64,000 nt of DNA from Rhodococcus sp. 1168 (GCF_002091955.1 NZ_MKKY01000055.1:186001-250000); one strand, 5' to 3'; positions 36,501 through 51,300 are shown, counted from the stretch's first letter. The notes: a model not told the origin generated them from the sequence alone. Made by a program: numbers and translations.

Positions 36501-39500
36501 GACGGGTTCGACGGCCACCGACAATCCACTCAGGTCCAGCTCCGCAGCCGTGTTGTTCTGCAACACCAGCAGTACCTGGAAGAGCGGGTGGTGGCTGTTC
36601 GATCGCACCGGATTGAGTTCCTGGACCAGCCGTTCGAACGGCATGTCCTGGTGCGCGAACGCGCTCAGATCCCAATCACGCACTCTCGCCAGCAGTTCCA
36701 CGAAGGTCGGATTTCCTGACGTATCGGCGCGCAACACCAGGGTGTTGACGAAGAAGCCGATCAGATCGCTCAGTGCTTCTTCACCACGGCCTGCAACCGG
36801 TGATCCGATGACGACGTCCTCGCCCGAACCCAACCGCGTCAACAACGCAGACAGCGCAGAGTGCAGCACCATGAACAGGCTCGCGCCTCGTCGTGCAGCG
36901 AGGTCGACCAGAGCGGTGTGAATCTCGACCGGAACGGCGACGGTGATCGAGCCGGCCGTGACCGACTCGGTGTCCTCGATCGCGGTGCGTTGCCTATCGA
37001 GCGGGAGGTCGAGTGGATCCGGAATACCGGCGAGCGCGTCGCGCCAGAAGGAGGCAGCTTCGTGGTATCGCGAATGCGGATCGGATTCCGCACCCATCGA
37101 ACGCCGCAGCCAGAGTGCGTAATCGGCGTACTGCACCGCGAGCGCCGGTAGATCGGGAGCATGCCCGGCGACGCGTGCTTCGTAGGCGGTGGACAGGTCG
37201 GCTGCAAGCGGAGCCATCGACCACCCGTCACCGGCGATGTGATGCAGCACGATCACCAGCAGATGGTCGTCCGGTGCGCATTCGATCAGTGCCGTGCGCA
37301 GTGGGGGATCGGTGGCGAGATCGAATCCCCGCGCGACGATCTCTCGGGCGTCGTGGTGGGTGCCTGCGCTCGATACCGGCACCACCTCGAGCGCGGGTGC
37401 GCCCGACCCTACCGGCAAGATCACCTGGTACGGCTCGCCGTCGACCTCCTCGAAGACAGTGCGTAGCACCTCGTGTCGTGCGACGACGTCCCCGAACGCA
37501 GCCTCCAACGCGCCGACGTGGACGGATCCGCGGATGCGTAGCCCGATGGGGATCTTGTACGGTGACGCATCCCCGTCGAGCCGATCGAGGAACCACATCC
37601 GGCTCTGCCCGTAGGACGTGGGGATGTGCTGCGGCCGGTCGGTGGGAGCGAGGACGGTTGCCGGATCGACCGTGCCGCCGAGTACGTCGATCAGCTGCGC
37701 GACGGTGGGGTTCTCGAACAGGTCACGAATAGTCGCCTGCCGACCGACCGTCGAACGAATACGCCCGATCAGTCTGGTCGCAGTCAGCGAGTGCCCGCCG
37801 AGGGCGAAGAAGTTGTCGTCGATCGTCACCTCGGCGATACCGAGCACGTCACCGAACAGTGCGCAGAGCGCGGCCTCTTCGTCGCTGCGCGCTGCTCGGC
37901 CGTCGGCGTTCGATCGATAGACAGGTTCGGGCAGTGCTCGCCGATCGACCTTGCCGTTCGCCGTGATCGGCAATGCGTCGATCTGTACGAACGCGGCAGG
38001 CACCATGTAGTCGGGCAGCCTGGAGGCGGCGAGGTGGGCCAGTTCGTCGGTGTCCAGCGCATCGACACCGTCGCCGACGACGTATGCGACGACGCGTTTG
38101 TCGCCCGGGCGGTCCTCGCGCACCACGACAGTCGCGTGCCGGACACCGGGCTGGGCGGCGACGACCGACTCGATCTCACCGAGTTCGATGCGGAAGCCAC
38201 GCACCTTGACCTGATCGTCGAGACGACCGACGAACTCCAGATCGCCGTTCTCGTTCCACATCACCAGGTCGCCGGTGCGGTACATCCGCGCGCCTGCCGG
38301 TCCGTACGGGTCTGCGACGAACGAACCTGCGCTCCGTGCCGGTCGGTGGAGATATCCGGCTGCGACACCGTGACCGGCGATGTAGAGCTCGCCCGCCGCC
38401 CCGACACCGCGTCTTGTCAGGTCCGGTCCGAGAACGTACAACCGCATGTTGTCCATCGGACGTCCGATGGGGAGGGTGTCGGGAATGTCGTCCGTCGCGT
38501 CGATACGACCGCGGGTGGCGAACGTCGTGGTTTCCGTCGGTCCGTAGCCGTCGGTGAACACGAGTGCGGGGTTGACGGCCCTGACGGCCCGAACGGTGTC
38601 GGCGGGAACGACGTCACCGCCCGACCACACTTCCGCGAGCACAGAGAAGCACTCCGGATGCGTCTCGACGAGGACTCGGAACAGTCCGGCCGTCAACCAC
38701 GCGGCGGTCACACCGTGCCGGATGATCGATTCGGAGACTACGTCTGCGGTGGTGATGCCGAAGGGACTGTCGGCGGCGATCACGATTTCTCGGCCGCGGA
38801 GCAGGGGAACCCACATCTCGAACGTGGAGGCATCGAACGCGTGCGGAGAGTGAACCAGCACTCGATCGAAACGAGCACTGTCGAAGGCGGAATCGGCCAC
38901 CAGCGCGAGCACGTCACCGTGCCCGATCTCCACCCCCTTCGGGGTTCCGGTCGAACCCGAGGTGTACATCACGTACGCGCCGTCGGTCGGGCCCACCGAG
39001 TCGAGCGGCAGCCAGTCCACCCGCTCGGATCGACGTAGGGACGGCTGGTCGACGCGCACGATGTGCGCCCGAAAATCTATGTCCCGGTCCGTGACCGAAT
39101 CGTCCGCCAGCATCACCGGTGCGCGGACGTCGTCGACGATCGCCTGCAGGCGTGTATCGGGGCTGCGCGGGTCCAGCGGGACGTACCGTCCGCCCAGGCC
39201 GACCACCGCTACCGTCGCGATCAGTAGCTCGACTCCTCGGCGCAGGCCGAGCAACACCGGGTCACCACGTCGTACACCGTTGTCGTACAGCACATTCAAC
39301 AGTTCGGACGCTGCGTGTGCGATATCGGCTCTGGTGTATCGATCGGTGTCGGTGATCACGGCGATCGCGTCGGGGTCCTCGGCCACGCGATCGGCGAACA
39401 CGGCACCGAGGCTCGGTCCGTCGATCGCGGTCGACGAGCCGGTGCCCCACCTCGTGACCTGGTCGGACTCGGCAGCGTCGAGAGCGAGCAACGGTGTGAG

Positions 39501-42500
39501 CTCGGTGTCGAAACCGTTCGTCAGCGTCTGCACGATCGATCTCAATCGCGACTCGACGGCGTCGACCACGCCTGCGTCGATCCGGTCCGCGCGGTGATCG
39601 AGTCGTATCGTCAGGTTGTCTCCGGGCACGACGACCAGCGTCAGCGGATAGTGGGTCGCATCGTGCCCGACGACGGATTTGATCGTGAGATCCCCTGGCA
39701 GCGACGTCGATTCGTCGATCGGGTAGTTCTCGAACACCACCAGCGTGTCGAACAGTTCGCCGATTCCGACTGCGGCTCCGATGGCGCCGAGGCCGACGTG
39801 GCTGTATTCGAGAACTCTCGATTGCTGTTCCGAGAGGGTCCGGGCCAGTGCCTCGAAGGTGCTGTCGTGATCGATGCGGGTGCGCAACGGAACCGCTCCG
39901 ATGAAGAGCCCCACCATGTCCTCGACGCGATCGAGGTCGTGCGGACGACCGGACACGGTGGCTCCGAAGACGACGTCGTCGCGGCCGGTCACTGCAGCGA
40001 GAACCAGCGTCCAGATCGCCTGGACGGTCGAGTTCAGTGTCACACCGGCAGTGCGCGACCGCGCGGTCAACGCGGCGGTGGTCTCGGCGCTCAGGTCGAT
40101 CGTGCGCCTCGACACCACCGGATACTTCGACGCCGTCGCATTCTCGGGTCCGGCAACCAGTGTCGGCTCGGTCAGGCCGTCCAATTCTGCTGCCCACACG
40201 GCTGCCGAACGTGCGCTGTCGGTTTCGGTCAGCCACCGCAGGTAGTTCTCGAACGGCGGCGGGCTCGGCAGACCCGTCGCCGAACCTCCGTTCTCGTAGA
40301 GCTGGAACAGGTCTCGGATCAGCAGCGGTGCCGACCACCCGTCGAACAGCAGGTGGTGATGGGTGAGTGCGAGCCGGTGCGTCCCGCCGACCGAAATCAG
40401 AGCCCACCGCAACAGCGGTTGCGCCAGATCGAACGGCTGCGAGCGAATCTGACCGAGTACTGATTCCGCTGCCGCGGTGTCGTTGCCGAGGTCGATGAAC
40501 TCCCACGGCACGGCTACGTCTGCCGCGTAGACCTGCACCGGTGTCGAGACGTCCTCGTACCAGAAGCGGGCAGTGAGGTTCGGAAATCGTTGTGCCAGTG
40601 CGGCCGCGCTGAGCCGAAGCAACTCGGGATCGAGCGACCCGCCGAGCTCGACGACGAGTTGCACGCTGTACAGGGTGCTGACCGAGTCGAATGCCGCATG
40701 GAAGAGCAGACCCTGCTGCAAGCCGGAGAGAGGTAGTATGCCGCCGTCGACGACGTCGACCTCGTCGGTGACGAGGTCCACCTCGCGCTGGGTGAGGGCC
40801 ACCAACGGGAAGTCGCTCGGGGTTCGACCACCCGTTCCGGGGACTCGAGAATGCTCCACTTGAGCGTCGAGTGCCGCGACGAATGTGTCGGCGACGGCGT
40901 CGACCTCACCGGCGGTGAGCAATCTCAATGCCCACGAGAACGATGCACTCAGATGTGGGCCGTCGAGCTTGTCCTCGGTCACGAGGGTGACCTCCAGCAG
41001 GTGCGGCAACGGTGCGTCGTCGTCGATTCCGCCGCCGATGACGCCCGAACCCGAGGCGACCGACCAATCCTGGACGTCGTCGGACACGGTGAATCGGCCG
41101 AGGTAGTTGAAGCCGATCTGCGGACGTCGTTGGCCGGCGAGCGGTACGACGGTCTGTGGGTTCAGGTAGCGCAGCAGTCCGTAGGTTTCTGCGGGCGGGA
41201 GTTCTCGCACTTGCTCTTTCACGGATTTGAGCACCGATGCGATCCACGGCGCCGCCGATTCCGGATCGCCCGCCCAACGGCGAGCCGCGTCGGTCGGCAC
41301 CGACACCGCGACGGGAGAGATGGCGGTGAACCAGCCGACGGTCCCGGTGACATCGAGGTCGTCGTCGCCCGAGCGGCCGTGTCCCTCGACGTCGATCAAG
41401 CTGGTGGAGACCTCGGTGTTCGCCGACACTGCTACGGCCAGTGCCGCCAGCAGGTTCTCCGAGATCGTGGTCCCGTAGAGGGTCGGTACATCGGTTAGTA
41501 GGCGAGCAGCCGTTGCAGGCGGGATCGTCACCGTTCTGGTGCGCACCGTGGCGACCGTGTCCAGACGCGGATCGAGTTCCTCGGTGCGCAGTTGCGTACC
41601 GGCAGCATCGATCACGTCGAACCACCGATGGAACGAGCCGGAGACGGCCCCCGCGCGGTCGACGAGTGAACGGGCCCACTGCCGGAAACCGGTGGGTACC
41701 GAGGCCGCCGCCGCGCCGGCCCCTCCGCACGCGCGGTAGGCGACGGCAATGTCGTCGAGCAGGATTCGCCAGGAGACACCGTCGACCGCAAGATGGTTGA
41801 TGCACACGACGAGTCGACCGGGGCGATGTCCGTCGGCGACCACCACGAACTGTGCCATCACACCGTCGCTGGGCCGCAGCCGCGCCCTCGCGGCCATGGC
41901 CTCCGCGGCTACCACCGAGTCGAGGTCACCCGCCGCGTCGACGTGCCGAACGAGATCCACCGATTGGACCTCACCCGCAGGTGTCACGTCGAGACTCCAC
42001 AGAGCCGGGCGCTTGTCGCCCTCGGCCTTCTCCGAAATGCGGTCCGCTCCCTCCACCGTCAACCGCAACCGGAGGCTGTCGTGGCGGTCGAGCACCATCT
42101 GCAGCGCCGCAGCCAGTCGACGGGCGTCGAGATCGGCGGGAACGGCGACGGTGACGGCCTGGCAGAAGTCGTCGACGTGGGCGCCTGTCTCGCGTAGCCA
42201 GTGCATCGTGGGGGTCAGTGGGACGGGTCCCGACACCGCACCTGATGCCTCTGGTGTCGGATCGGCACTCGTGACCGCGCCGGATTCGGTGGCAGCCGAC
42301 GTTCGGGCCGCGATCAGCGAGGCCAACGCCCGCGGCGTCCGATTGTTGAAGACGTCACGGGGAGTGAAGACGACGCCTGCAGCTCGGGCACGCGAGACCA
42401 GCTGCATGGACACGATGCTGTCGCCACCGAGGTCGAAGAAGTTGTCCTCCGGTTGCACGCTGTCCACACCGAGAACGTCGGCGAACACTGCACGGAGGGC

Positions 42501-45338
42501 AGATTCGGTGTCGTCGTCGGAGTGCGTCGCCTTCGGCGCGCTGTCGGATTCGGTGGGACGGGCCATGAGTTCGGGCAGGCGTGCGATCAACGCGTTCCGG
42601 TCGACCTTGCTGCCGTTGCGCGTCAACGGCAGTTCGTCGACCGCCACGATACGAGCCGGGACGAGGAAGTCCGGCAGCGTCGCGGACAGTCGCGTTCGCA
42701 GTTCGGTTTCACTCGTGGACTGTCGATCGCACCGGACCACCGCGACCAGCCGTGCGGGTCTGCCGGTGTCGCGCAGCACGAGAACCACAGCCCCGACGAC
42801 GCCGTCGAGGGCAGCGACAGCGTTTTCCACCTCGCCGACCTCGACACGATGGCCGCGGATCTTGACCTGGTCGTCGGCCCGTCCGACGTAGTAGGCGCGC
42901 CCTGCCTCCCAGCGGGCGAGGTCACCCGTTCGATACAGGCGCTCCCCGCGGGGTGAAAACGGGTTCGCCACGAACCGTCCGGCGGTGGTTCCCGGCCGGT
43001 TGAGGTACCCGCGTGCGAGACCGAGACCGCCGACGTAGACCTCGCCGACATCACCCGGTGCTATCGGCGACAGCATCGTGTCGAGAATGTGGACCTGCGC
43101 GTTCTCCAGGGGAGTACCGAGGGACACAGCCGCAGCCGAACCCAATCTCTCGCTGATCGTGGCCGCCACGGTGACCTCGGTGGGACCGTATGCGTTAATC
43201 AGACGGACTCGCTCGGACCAGGCCGTCACGAGTTCGGTGGAGGTGGAATCACCACCGACGACGACGGTGGTCGACGCCGGCAGTGGCGTGTCGGTGGGGA
43301 CGGTGGCAAGCACGGCCGGGGGGATCAAGGTATGGGTTATCTCGCCTGCGATCAGCAACTCCGCGAGCTCTTCGCCGACGTGGGGGCCTGCCGGCGGGAT
43401 CACCAGCGTGCCTCCGGATCCGAAGGCCAGCAGAATCTCGAGTACCGAGGCGTCGAAGCTCGGCGACGCGAACGCCAGAACGCGACTGTGCTCGTCGGCG
43501 CCGAAGCGATCCACGATCGACGAGCTGAACGAGGCGAGTCCGGTTGCGGACACGGCGACGCCCTTGGGCACACCGGTGGATCCGGACGTATAGATCACGT
43601 ACGCCAGGTCGGCGGGATTGCACGTGGCACGGTCGTCGGACACCACCGGTGCGCTGTCGACGTGTCCGAGCTCCGCGCCGTCTCGAACGACGAGCACCGG
43701 AGCGGAGTCGTCGATCATGAACTCGATGCGGTCTTCCGGGTACGACGGATCGATGGGTAGGTACGCCGCGCCTGCTCCGGCGACGGCGAGGATTGCCACG
43801 ATCAGTTCGGCCGAGCGCGGCAGCACCAGCGCCACGATGTCGTCTGGACCGACACCTCGTGCGATCAACGACCGCGTGAGGCTGCGCGCGCGGTCCCCGA
43901 GTTCGCGGTAGGTCAGAGTGGTGGCGTCGAGTGACAGACTCTGCACCGCGATCGAATCCGGGTGCCGGTCGGCGGTCTGCTCGAACAGGTGCGCCAGGGA
44001 GAGGCGGTCCGTCGGCCGTGCCGTGTCGTTCCACCGGTCCCACACAGCGATCTCGTTCTCGGACTGCAGGTCCAGGCCGGCAATCGAGACCTCCGGGTCC
44101 CTGCAGAGGGCTTCGAGTACGCGGTGCAGTCGAGCGGCGATGGCGGCACCATCGAACCCGCTCCAGTCCGCTGCGTCGATCCGAATTTTCACGGTGTCCG
44201 ACGGGAAGGCGACGATTGTCAGCGGGTAGTGCGTGGCCTCGACGGTCTGCACCTCACCGAGTGAGAGTCCCTCCGCGACTGCGCTGTCGGAATCGAGTGG
44301 ATAGTTCTCGACGACCGTCAAGCTGTCGAAAAGCTGACCGACGCCGGCGATACGTTGTGCCTCGGACAGTTTGACGTGGTGGAACGGCATGAGCTCGGTC
44401 TGTTCGGCCTGCAGTCGGCACAGCAATTCCGAGACCGTTTCGGCGGGATCCAGGCGCACCCGAACCGCGATCGTGTTGATGAACAGGCCGACCATCGACT
44501 CGATCCCGCGGACCTCTGGTGGACGTCCCGAAACCGTCGATCCGAATACCACATCGTCACGGTTCAGCAACCGTGCGAGCACCAGCGCCCATGCGCCCGA
44601 CACCACGGTGTTGAGGGTCAAGCCGCGGTCACGGAGTACTCCACGCAAGTGGGCGGTGAACTGCGGATCGAGTTCGAACCAGTGTTGTCGTATCGGACCC
44701 GACGGCGCCGCATCGGCGATCAGCGACGGTTCGATCGGCTCGGCCAGTGATCGCCGCCACGCCGTCGACGCTGCGTCGGCGTCCTGCGCGGCCAACCAGT
44801 CTGCATACCCCCGTGCGGCCGGTGGGTCGGCCAGCGCCGCACCTGCCACACCCTTGTCGTACAGCACGAACAGCTCGCGCGCGAGAAGCGGCATCGACCA
44901 ACCGTCGAGGATGAGATGGTGGTTGGTGATCTGCAGAATGTGGTCGTCCGTCGCCACCTTCAGCAAACGGAATGCGATCAGCGGTGCGGACCCGACAACG
45001 AATTCTCGGTCCGACGCCGCAGCTCGTTCGAGGGCCGATGTCCGTTCCTGCGCTGTGAGTTTGGTCAGATCCTCACTCGTCCAGCGAGTAGGTGCCTCGC
45101 GGGTGACGACCTGTACGTATCCGCCGGATTTGCGCCCGACGAAAGCACTACGGAGAGCGTCGTGCCGCCGGTGCAGCTCGTCCACCGCGCTCCGCAGCCG
45201 GTCCGCGTCCAGTGCGCCGCGAAGGGGCAACCGGACCGCGACGACGTAGGACTGCGAATCTCCGGACAACGAATGGAACAGCAGCCCTTCCTGCAGCGGG
45301 CTCAGATTCAGAATGTCTTGTACACGTGGCTTGGTCAC
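30489..45338 (-). CDS. Four-module NRPS (modules 3-6) with terminal thioesterase
   Basis: 4949 residues; GTG 45338 is 8 bp after the previous stop, with AAGGA overlapping that stop. Order by motif: C (HHLILDG), A3, PCP (LGGDS), E (NHLAVDG); C (HHLLFDG), A4, PCP (LGGHS); C (HHIAGDG), A5, PCP (LGGHS); C (HHIATDG), A6, PCP (LGGHS); TE (GWSFGG nucleophile, AGHND His). The two C domains following E domains carry the LQ-G--FH signature of D-residue acceptors; the last two have Q-R-WFL, typical of L-L domains. Pocket residues by eye: A3 DALLVGAVAK (hydrophobic, unclear), A4 DAFWWGGTFK (Val-like), A5 DIWEVTADDK (acidic pocket, basic substrate), A6 DLTKLGMVNK (Asp-type). The first His of the E3 motif is Asn. 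Confidence 0.93.
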   Translation of the reverse strand: MTKPRVQDILNLSPLQEGLLFHSLSGDSQSYVVAVRLPLRGALDADRLRSAVDELHRRHDALRSAFVGRKSGGYVQVVTREAPTRWTSEDLTKLTAQERTSALERAAASDREFVVGSAPLIAFRLLKVATDDHILQITNHHLILDGWSMPLLARELFVLYDKGVAGAALADPPAARGYADWLAAQDADAASTAWRRSLAEPIEPSLIADAAPSGPIRQHWFELDPQFTAHLRGVLRDRGLTLNTVVSGAWALVLARLLNRDDVVFGSTVSGRPPEVRGIESMVGLFINTIAVRVRLDPAETVSELLCRLQAEQTELMPFHHVKLSEAQRIAGVGQLFDSLTVVENYPLDSDSAVAEGLSLGEVQTVEATHYPLTIVAFPSDTVKIRIDAADWSGFDGAAIAARLHRVLEALCRDPEVSIAGLDLQSENEIAVWDRWNDTARPTDRLSLAHLFEQTADRHPDSIAVQSLSLDATTLTYRELGDRARSLTRSLIARGVGPDDIVALVLPRSAELIVAILAVAGAGAAYLPIDPSYPEDRIEFMIDDSAPVLVVRDGAELGHVDSAPVVSDDRATCNPADLAYVIYTSGSTGVPKGVAVSATGLASFSSSIVDRFGADEHSRVLAFASPSFDASVLEILLAFGSGGTLVIPPAGPHVGEELAELLIAGEITHTLIPPAVLATVPTDTPLPASTTVVVGGDSTSTELVTAWSERVRLINAYGPTEVTVAATISERLGSAAAVSLGTPLENAQVHILDTMLSPIAPGDVGEVYVGGLGLARGYLNRPGTTAGRFVANPFSPRGERLYRTGDLARWEAGRAYYVGRADDQVKIRGHRVEVGEVENAVAALDGVVGAVVLVLRDTGRPARLVAVVRCDRQSTSETELRTRLSATLPDFLVPARIVAVDELPLTRNGSKVDRNALIARLPELMARPTESDSAPKATHSDDDTESALRAVFADVLGVDSVQPEDNFFDLGGDSIVSMQLVSRARAAGVVFTPRDVFNNRTPRALASLIAARTSAATESGAVTSADPTPEASGAVSGPVPLTPTMHWLRETGAHVDDFCQAVTVAVPADLDARRLAAALQMVLDRHDSLRLRLTVEGADRISEKAEGDKRPALWSLDVTPAGEVQSVDLVRHVDAAGDLDSVVAAEAMAARARLRPSDGVMAQFVVVADGHRPGRLVVCINHLAVDGVSWRILLDDIAVAYRACGGAGAAAASVPTGFRQWARSLVDRAGAVSGSFHRWFDVIDAAGTQLRTEELDPRLDTVATVRTRTVTIPPATAARLLTDVPTLYGTTISENLLAALAVAVSANTEVSTSLIDVEGHGRSGDDDLDVTGTVGWFTAISPVAVSVPTDAARRWAGDPESAAPWIASVLKSVKEQVRELPPAETYGLLRYLNPQTVVPLAGQRRPQIGFNYLGRFTVSDDVQDWSVASGSGVIGGGIDDDAPLPHLLEVTLVTEDKLDGPHLSASFSWALRLLTAGEVDAVADTFVAALDAQVEHSRVPGTGGRTPSDFPLVALTQREVDLVTDEVDVVDGGILPLSGLQQGLLFHAAFDSVSTLYSVQLVVELGGSLDPELLRLSAAALAQRFPNLTARFWYEDVSTPVQVYAADVAVPWEFIDLGNDTAAAESVLGQIRSQPFDLAQPLLRWALISVGGTHRLALTHHHLLFDGWSAPLLIRDLFQLYENGGSATGLPSPPPFENYLRWLTETDSARSAAVWAAELDGLTEPTLVAGPENATASKYPVVSRRTIDLSAETTAALTARSRTAGVTLNSTVQAIWTLVLAAVTGRDDVVFGATVSGRPHDLDRVEDMVGLFIGAVPLRTRIDHDSTFEALARTLSEQQSRVLEYSHVGLGAIGAAVGIGELFDTLVVFENYPIDESTSLPGDLTIKSVVGHDATHYPLTLVVVPGDNLTIRLDHRADRIDAGVVDAVESRLRSIVQTLTNGFDTELTPLLALDAAESDQVTRWGTGSSTAIDGPSLGAVFADRVAEDPDAIAVITDTDRYTRADIAHAASELLNVLYDNGVRRGDPVLLGLRRGVELLIATVAVVGLGGRYVPLDPRSPDTRLQAIVDDVRAPVMLADDSVTDRDIDFRAHIVRVDQPSLRRSERVDWLPLDSVGPTDGAYVMYTSGSTGTPKGVEIGHGDVLALVADSAFDSARFDRVLVHSPHAFDASTFEMWVPLLRGREIVIAADSPFGITTADVVSESIIRHGVTAAWLTAGLFRVLVETHPECFSVLAEVWSGGDVVPADTVRAVRAVNPALVFTDGYGPTETTTFATRGRIDATDDIPDTLPIGRPMDNMRLYVLGPDLTRRGVGAAGELYIAGHGVAAGYLHRPARSAGSFVADPYGPAGARMYRTGDLVMWNENGDLEFVGRLDDQVKVRGFRIELGEIESVVAAQPGVRHATVVVREDRPGDKRVVAYVVGDGVDALDTDELAHLAASRLPDYMVPAAFVQIDALPITANGKVDRRALPEPVYRSNADGRAARSDEEAALCALFGDVLGIAEVTIDDNFFALGGHSLTATRLIGRIRSTVGRQATIRDLFENPTVAQLIDVLGGTVDPATVLAPTDRPQHIPTSYGQSRMWFLDRLDGDASPYKIPIGLRIRGSVHVGALEAAFGDVVARHEVLRTVFEEVDGEPYQVILPVGSGAPALEVVPVSSAGTHHDAREIVARGFDLATDPPLRTALIECAPDDHLLVIVLHHIAGDGWSMAPLAADLSTAYEARVAGHAPDLPALAVQYADYALWLRRSMGAESDPHSRYHEAASFWRDALAGIPDPLDLPLDRQRTAIEDTESVTAGSITVAVPVEIHTALVDLAARRGASLFMVLHSALSALLTRLGSGEDVVIGSPVAGRGEEALSDLIGFFVNTLVLRADTSGNPTFVELLARVRDWDLSAFAHQDMPFERLVQELNPVRSNSHHPLFQVLLVLQNNTAAELDLSGLSVAVEPVDAHAAQFDLSFDVTERVVDGTARGLSIRFDFSADLLGEASAHALVQRFVAVLSSVAADPDIEIGAIELLTADERHYLEAGLNNTARSSSVHDVTEQVLRIARDTPDAPAVRDADGTVGYAVLAGRVAALAQSLRAGGVEPGDVVAVCSRRSTSVVVALLAITAVGGVYTPADPGAPVHRLAGQVTDSGAVLILTTADDQLDAAALAGAAGGLPIAVVDASELDPGTVSWPKWQFDHPAYVLFTSGSTGRPKGALVHRGGMVNHLLSKVEELHVRSEDVIVANAPLSFDISIWQMLAPLLVGAQVRIVDADCARDPAQLFEVVANEGASILEVVPSLLRAALDDWDTGGTPPTLDRLRRLVVTGEALPRQLCNRWLERTGVPLVNAYGPTECSDDVTHAVIDRYDRDSVVPIGTAIRNTGLYVLDDRLRPTPPGTGGEMYVGGAGVGLGYLGDPRRTAATFVADPFGEPGGRVYRTGDTVRYRPDRQLEFIGRNDHQVKIRGQRIELGEIEAALRTNEHVSDCVATVPIGPSGHPTLVAHVVGDIDADSLRKHVASALPAAMVPAAFVMMDRLPLTANGKVDRAALPAADLTSDRRERVAPRTDAEVAVSAIYAELLGVDDVGIEDDFFALGGHSLLAVRLINRIRANLGVETTIREVFDNPTVMALSAALGPETAARAALTSIERPAVLPLSYAQRRLWFLARFDAHPGAYNVPTILKLTGDLNVDALRAALADVAARHEILRTIFPEVDGEPAQVICSDRVSELDVRTEVSNPIEQVQLAAREPFDLTADLPMRTTLASSDAEHYLAITLHHIATDGGSAGTLAADLADAYTARLSGAAPDWTPLSVQYADYALWQRRLWPSEAGGTSDPHLAYWQDTLADLPEELAVPTDRRRPTDPTFEAGSVDLHVPAEVHRALASLAAQCDTSTFVVITAALSALLGRIGGGDDIPIGTVVDGRTDRELEPLVGFFVNTLVLRTDLSGSPTFRELVTRCRERSLSAFSHQELPFERLVEVLNPSRSVARHPLFQTMLSFQNHRELEFDLPGVRVEAVPVGTGAAKYDLSFNLAEGPDMSGLIGRIDYARDLFDHRTVARTAERLQQLLAGFAAEPDRMVGSVPLVTEQERRVLLHDFNDTGSTAPEHTVVEMFQEQVRRTPEAIAVYHHGNRIDYRTLDDLSDGFGRWLVADGVSAGDHVAICLGRSLELFVAVLGIAKAGGVYVPIDAALPEERVSRILEITRPHSIVTTASASAMQYSDRYAVVDIGAYIENFVSTGEVTDNGPRTAPRLHDAAYVIFTSGSTGVPKGVVIEHYSLADYLRFARSSYDGIGGLAVLHSSISFDLSVTAMLTPLVCGGAVLAVDLDCLDEFDVGVLDEHRCTFLKATPSHLPLLDALPASLAPARQLLLGGETLTGAAISGWRSAHPDTTVYNMYGPTETTVNCSQFAVAPQDEIEDGPLPIGGPMDNTRFYVLDSSLGLLPVGVPGEIYIAGNCLARGYLGRHASTAAKFVADPFAVDPGARMYRSGDVGHWNTDGTVTFLHRVDDQVKLRGFRIELGEVESAVTALAGVVTATAMVREDRPGDRRLVAYVVLSDGHTEPPSESAWRAGVADVLPEYMVPAAIVPVSSIPLSANGKVVRDRLPAPMWSADADYTPPGSAVERAVVTLFEQVLGADRVGLDDDFFELGGHSLLAVKLTKEIGVTFGTDIGLRALFAAPTPGRLAALLESDDSTGESDGLDGLLPLRSSGSRPPLFCIHPASGFAWSYSGLLRSVPADVPIYGLQSAGLDGAVPLPNTLADIASDYIDRIRAVQPHGPYHVVGWSFGGLVAQEMATQLEETGDEVGLLALLDAFPKLESDPGVGAADPDELWAALLAVAGVPPEDVGGAVGDPAAIAARLNEQDSVLGHMTAERVRALETVFENNTRLSAEHRPRPYDGPATVFAAARDHGPSAPERRRWNGALDAIEFVEIDAGHNDMTRPEPIARIGAHLTHLLGGETAHEYQSVR

Positions 45339-45346
45339 AATTGTCC

Positions 45347-48300
45347 TTACTCGAATTCGAGATCGTCTTCGATGTCGTCGATGTCGGCTTGCGTCAGGCC
45401 GGAAATACTCAGGTCCGAGGGAGTCGCACCGCCGTTCGACACATCGGTGCACAGGGTGGCCATGGCTGTCGAGACGGTGCGCCACAGTTCGGTGAGTTCG
45501 TCGATGTCGCGCTCGTCGATTATCGTGGTGTCCCAGACCAGGTCGCATCGCAGTCGACCGCCGAGAACAGCGCAGTTGATCTCGACTGCATGCCGCAGTC
45601 GTGCATCGGGATTCGCGCCGCCGCCGATCGCGTCCGGTCGCCACAGCGCGGTCGGGGCGTCACTACCGATTCGGCCCAGATAGTTGAAACATACTGCCGG
45701 GCTCGGGTACCGAGACAGCACGCGCTCGCCGACCGGGTCGAGATAGCGCAGTTGCCCGAATCCGGTTCCGTCATCGGGGGTCGCCCGCACCTGTTCCTTG
45801 ACGGCCTTGACGTACGCCCCGAGATGCTCGCCGCTCGACAGCAAGTCTTCCCATGGTCTGACCGGTACCTGCAGGCGCACCGGATACAACGTGGTGAACC
45901 AGCCGACGGTGCGCGAGAGATCGGTCCGAGCCGTCGAGCGTCCGTGACCTTCGAGGTCGACGGTGACGGAGGTGTTCGAGTTCGATTGCTGCAGCGCAGC
46001 AGTCAATCCCGTCAACAGAACGTCCTGCGCGGTGCAGCGGAAGACCTCGGGCATCACCGACGTCAATGCATCGCTGACCGAAAGCGGGAAGTCGAGGGTC
46101 GTCAGTCGTGCGGCGGCAACCGTTCCGAGCGGACGCGTCGTCGACTGGATCGTTCGCGATCCAGGGGACTCCTGCGGCGCCAGTGTCGCCTGCCAGTGAT
46201 CGAGCTCGGGCAGGCGTGCCGCGGTGTCACGAGTGATCATGTGAGCCCAGTGACGGTACGAGGTCCCGCCCTCGGATGCACAGAATTCGTCGATGACGGC
46301 GGTCGGTGTCGATTCGTCGAGCACGTATGCGTGGGCGAGCTCCAGATCCGCGAGCAGTGGCTCCCACGACAACCCGTCGACCACCAGATGGTGTGCGATC
46401 AGCGTCAGTTCCGACCGCTCGGGACTCCACCGTGCCGTCAACATTCGACCCTGGTCCGGATCCAGGTCACGTCCGTCGGTGAGCGGATCGAGATCGTGGT
46501 CACCGTTGTCCTGGACCGTCACCGCACGTTCGGCGGTTCCGCGTGGCGCGATCTCGAATTCGCCGTCCGGTCGACGACGCATGCGTACTGCGTCGTGTCG
46601 GTCGATCACCAGCGCCAGGGCTCGGGTGAGGGTCTGTGCGGTGGCGTCGGTAGGAACCCGTACCCGAACCGACTGATGCAGTCCGCCCAACGCCCCGATA
46701 CCGTCGAAGGCAGCCACGATCGGACTCCGCGGAACGGTACCGACCGCGGGCCCGGTCTCGATGTCGTGGTCGCCCAGTGGGGTGGCCAACCGGGCTATGC
46801 CGCGGGGACTTCGGCCGGCGAAGACATCTGCGGGAGCCAGGTGCAGTCCGGCCGATGCCGCGCGACCGACCAGCGCGATCGAGGTGATGGAGTCGCCGCC
46901 CAGTGCGAAGAAATTGTCCGTGGCCCCGACGTCGGTCCGTTCCAGAACTCGGGCGAACAGGTCGATGACCAGTTGCTCGAGTTCGTCTGCTGCGGGCTCG
47001 TTCGCCGACTCGGGCGCCGAGGGCGCCGGTAAGGCCCGGCGGTCCAGCTTTCCGTTCGGTCCGAGTGGGAGGTCCTCGAGCACCACGAGGATCGGTGGAA
47101 CCATGTAATCGGGTAGCGCGGACGCGGCGTGATCGGTGACCGACCGGGTGTCGAATCGCTCGATGTCGACAGCATCTTCGGGAGCGATGTACGCGACCAA
47201 CTGGGTCACCGACCCGACCCTGTGCGCGACCACCGCGGCTGCTCGCACCGCGGGGTGACCGGTCAGAACGTTCTCGATCTCGCCCAGCTCGATTCGCAGG
47301 CCGCGCAACTTGATCTGATTGTCGATTCGGCCCAGATACTGCACCGAGCCGTCGTGACTCCATCGGCACAGATCGCCGGTGTCGTACATCCGCGAACCGG
47401 GTGGGCCGAACGGGTCGGCGACGAAGCGCGATGCCGTCAACGACGGGCGATGCACGTAGCCGTCGGCCAGTTGATCTCCGGCCAGATACAGGACACCCGG
47501 CGCGCCAGGGGGAACCGGTCGGAGGCGAGAATCGAGGATGGCCAGGCGCGTGTTCCACACCGGACGGCCGATCGGAACCACCCCACGGGCGACGTCGGAG
47601 CGTGAGCATTCCCAGAACGTGACGTCGACCGCGGCCTCGGTGGGTCCGTAGAGATTGTGCAGACGAGGGGGAGTGGACGAATCGAAATAGTCGAAGAACC
47701 TCCCGACGGACTCTGCCGGCAACGCTTCCCCGCTGCAGAAGACCCGGCGTAGCGACACCGACCGGGCACTGTCGGTCGCAGCGAGATAGGCCGTGAGCAT
47801 GGACGGAACGAAGTGGACGGTCGTGATCTCGGCACGCTCGATCAGACCGGCCAGATAGTAGGGGTCGGTGTGGCCCTTCGGTTCGGCTACGACCATCGTG
47901 GCACCGACAGTCAACGGCCAGAACAGTTCCCACACCGACACGTCGAAACTTGTCGGGGTCTTCTGCAGAACCCGATCGTGGCGATCGAGACCGTACTCGT
48001 GCTGCATCCAGACGAGCCGATTGACGATGGCGTGGTGCGAGACGCTGACCCCCTTGGGTCGCCCTGTCGAACCCGAGGTGTAGATGACGTAGGCGGCCGA
48101 CGTGGGATCAGGTGCAGGTAGCGCGAGTGCCGGTCGGCTCGCGGCCCTCGCGAGCAGTTCGTCGATGTCGATGTAGTCGAACGTCCCGGACACCTCGCAC
48201 TGTCCGGATCCGACGACGACCGCAGGCTCGGCATCACCGACGAGATACGCACGGCGGTCGGACGGCAACTCCGGGTCGATGGGGAGATAGGCAGCACCGG

Positions 48301-51300
48301 CTGCCACGACGGCGTGCAGTACCACCACCATGTCCGGTGACCGGGGCACTGTCACCGCCACGATTCGACCGCGGACGCCCATCGCATCCAACTCGACCGA
48401 CGTCCGGCGGACAGCGTCGTCGAATTCTGCGTAGGTGTAGCCCGTCCCGTCCGAGATCACCGCGGGCCACGACGGATCGGCCGCGACGGCATCGTGCGAT
48501 CCGGCACGGACGAGATCGGTCAGGCTCGACGCTTCGACGTCGTGACCGGTGTCGTTCCATTCGGTCCGGATCTGTCGACGCTCGGTCGGGGTCGACAGGT
48601 CCACGTCACCGCAGAACATCGAATCGCCGGCGGCGAACATGCCGAGGGCGGAACGGATCCGATCGGCAAGGCCACGTACGAACCTCTCGTCGACGAGGGC
48701 CGGTCGGTAGTCCAGTCTCATGTGCAACCCATCGCGTGGGTCCACCACGATCGTCACCGGATAGTGCGTCGCGTCCACCGCAGCCATGGACTCGATCGGG
48801 AATGCCGACGGCGTCGACGCCAGGTCGTTGGGGTAGTTCTCGAACACCATCAGTACGTCGAACAATTGGCCGACGCCACCGATGCGCGCGATCTCTCCCA
48901 AGCCGAGGAAGTACGCACTCTGCCGATCCAGATGCTCGGTGTGTACGCGCGAGAGCAACTCCATCGGCGTCGCGTCCGGATCGATCCGGACGCGAACGGG
49001 CACCGTCTCGATCAGGCAGCCGATGATCTCGTCGACGCCGTCGAGATCGATCGCCCGTCCCGAGACGGTCTTACCGAACAGCACGTCGTCGCGATTGCCC
49101 GCGTATCCGAGCGCCAGCGCGGTGGCGACCTCGGCCACCGTTCCCACGGTGACATGGGCCTGCGCGGCCACCGCGGTGACCTTCTCGACCTCGTCGGGTG
49201 TCAGATGGAAGGCCACCGAGTCGGTCGTACGAGATGGGACGGAGGCGTCGGTACCGGTTTCATCGGGGGGTGTGGGCCGAGTCAGGTCGGCCACGCTCAG
49301 CGGCTGCGCCGAGTCCAGCGCGGTTGCCCACGTCGTCGTTGCGGCACCGACGTCCTGGAGGGCACGCCACCGGAGGAATTCGCGCGGCGTCGCTGCGGGG
49401 CCGCGGCGTTCGGGCCGAGTCGAGCGCCCAGGTCCCGGACCCGTCGCGTGAACCGTGTACGCGTCGAACAGTTGCTTCACGAGCAGTGGAACGGACCACC
49501 CGTCGAGGATCGAGTGGTGGCACGTGATCGCCATGGTCGTGTGTCCGACATCGCGGTGCAGCACCAAGAATCGGATGAGCGGGGGTGTGTCGAGGCGGAA
49601 CGGCCGCGCGCGTTCGGTGGCCGTGATCTGCTCGACGTCGACAGCGGATGCACCTGGCAGGCGTACCGACGTGATCGGAGTATCGAGGGTGGTCGGCACG
49701 ACCGACACCGGTCGGCGGAGGCCGTTCCACAGGAAACCTGTTCGCAAGCCCGGGTTCTCCGCCATCACCGTGTCGACGGCACCCTGCATCGAGTCGTCGT
49801 CGACGTCGGCGCCGAGCTCGAACACGAATTGAGCGGTGTAGACGTCGGTGTCGTCGGCGATCGAGTGGAACACGATTCCTGATTGCAGCGGCGTCGGGGC
49901 CGCGATGTCGTCGAGCCCTCGATCGGCGATGTGTGCGTTCGTCACGACGTTCAGTTCGTCGGTGTCGAGGTCGCACAGCTCGAAATCGCTCGGGGCGAGC
50001 GCTCGTCGCGGATCGTCGTGGGCTGCCCGGACGAGGTCGGCGCACGTGCGTTGCCACCGTTCCACGAGATCGGCGGTCCAGCGTTCCGACACCAGGCGCG
50101 GGCACGACGTCACGTGCAGCGTCAGCGCCCCCTCGGTGGTGGCGTACGCGGTGATCTCGATTGGATGCGCCGACGAGACGTCGGATTCGGCCGCAGGCAC
50201 CGGGGCGACGGCGTCGATCGACCACGGACCTTCCTGTACCAAGCGGCCCAGGTAGTTGAACCCGATCTGCGGGGTCGGTGCGGTTGCCAAGATCGGCCCC
50301 GCCTCGGCGTCGAGGTATCGCAGGAGTCCGTAGCCGCGCCCCTCGCGCGGGATCGCGTGCAGCGCACTTTTGACCGCGCCGATCGTCTCGAGTGCCGAAT
50401 CGAGCGGATGCAGGGCGACGGGATGGATGGTGGTGAACCACCCGACGGTCCGGGACAGGTCGTATTTGCCTCCGCGGCCGTGCCTTTCGACATCGACGAC
50501 CACCTCGTGGCCGAGCGCGTGGACCAGGGCTGCGAGAAGCAGGTCGCCGGTGGTGCTGTGTGTCGCGGTCGGGGTGTCGTTCGAGAGTGCACGCGAGAGT
50601 GCAGGGGGCAGTTCGACGCTCTCCACACGTTCGCCTCCGACTGTGTCCAGCGCCGGATCGAGCTCGGCGGCAATCGCAGGACCGGGAGTGCTCAGGATCG
50701 TCCGCCAGTGCTCGAGTTCGTCGTCCGGATACGGAGTTTGTGTCAGGTCCGTCGCCCAGGTTCGGTACGAGGTCGGAGCAGGCGTCACCTCCGGTGTCCG
50801 TCCGGCCCTGATGTCGTCGTGCGCTCGGTGAAGATCCTCGAGCAGTACGTGCCAGGAGACGCCGTCGATCGCCAGATGATGGACGATCAGCACCAACTCG
50901 TCGGGGCGAGTACGAACGGCGACCAGGAGCCGACCGGTCGTCGGCGAGAGCAGCAGTCGAGCTCGCTCGCACTCGTCGTCGGTGTGCGCCGCGATCAACA
51001 GCTCGTCGTCAGGACCTCGGTCCTCGGCGTCGATGCCGATCTTCGCTCCCAGTCCAGAAGCGTCCGATACCCGCAGGCGCAACGTGTCGTGGGTGTCGCG
51101 GAGGACGCGCAGCGCCGAACGTAGATCGGCGTCCTGTGTGTCGTGCGGAATTCGGACGCGCACACTTTGATTGAACGTGGAGATGGTCCCCGCTCGATCG
51201 GCCCACCAGTGCATCATCGGAACCACGGGGAGCGTGCCGGTCCGGTTGTCGTCGACGGTGGCGCTCGCGGTGGTCGATCCGGCAGCGAGTCGACGTGGGG

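Noticed and set aside
37626..39038. Long + strand open frames inside the NRPS genes (for example 470 codons here, about 600 at 45212-47032)
   Set aside because: They lie opposite adenylation, condensation and epimerisation domains with complete motifs and have no family features of their own.
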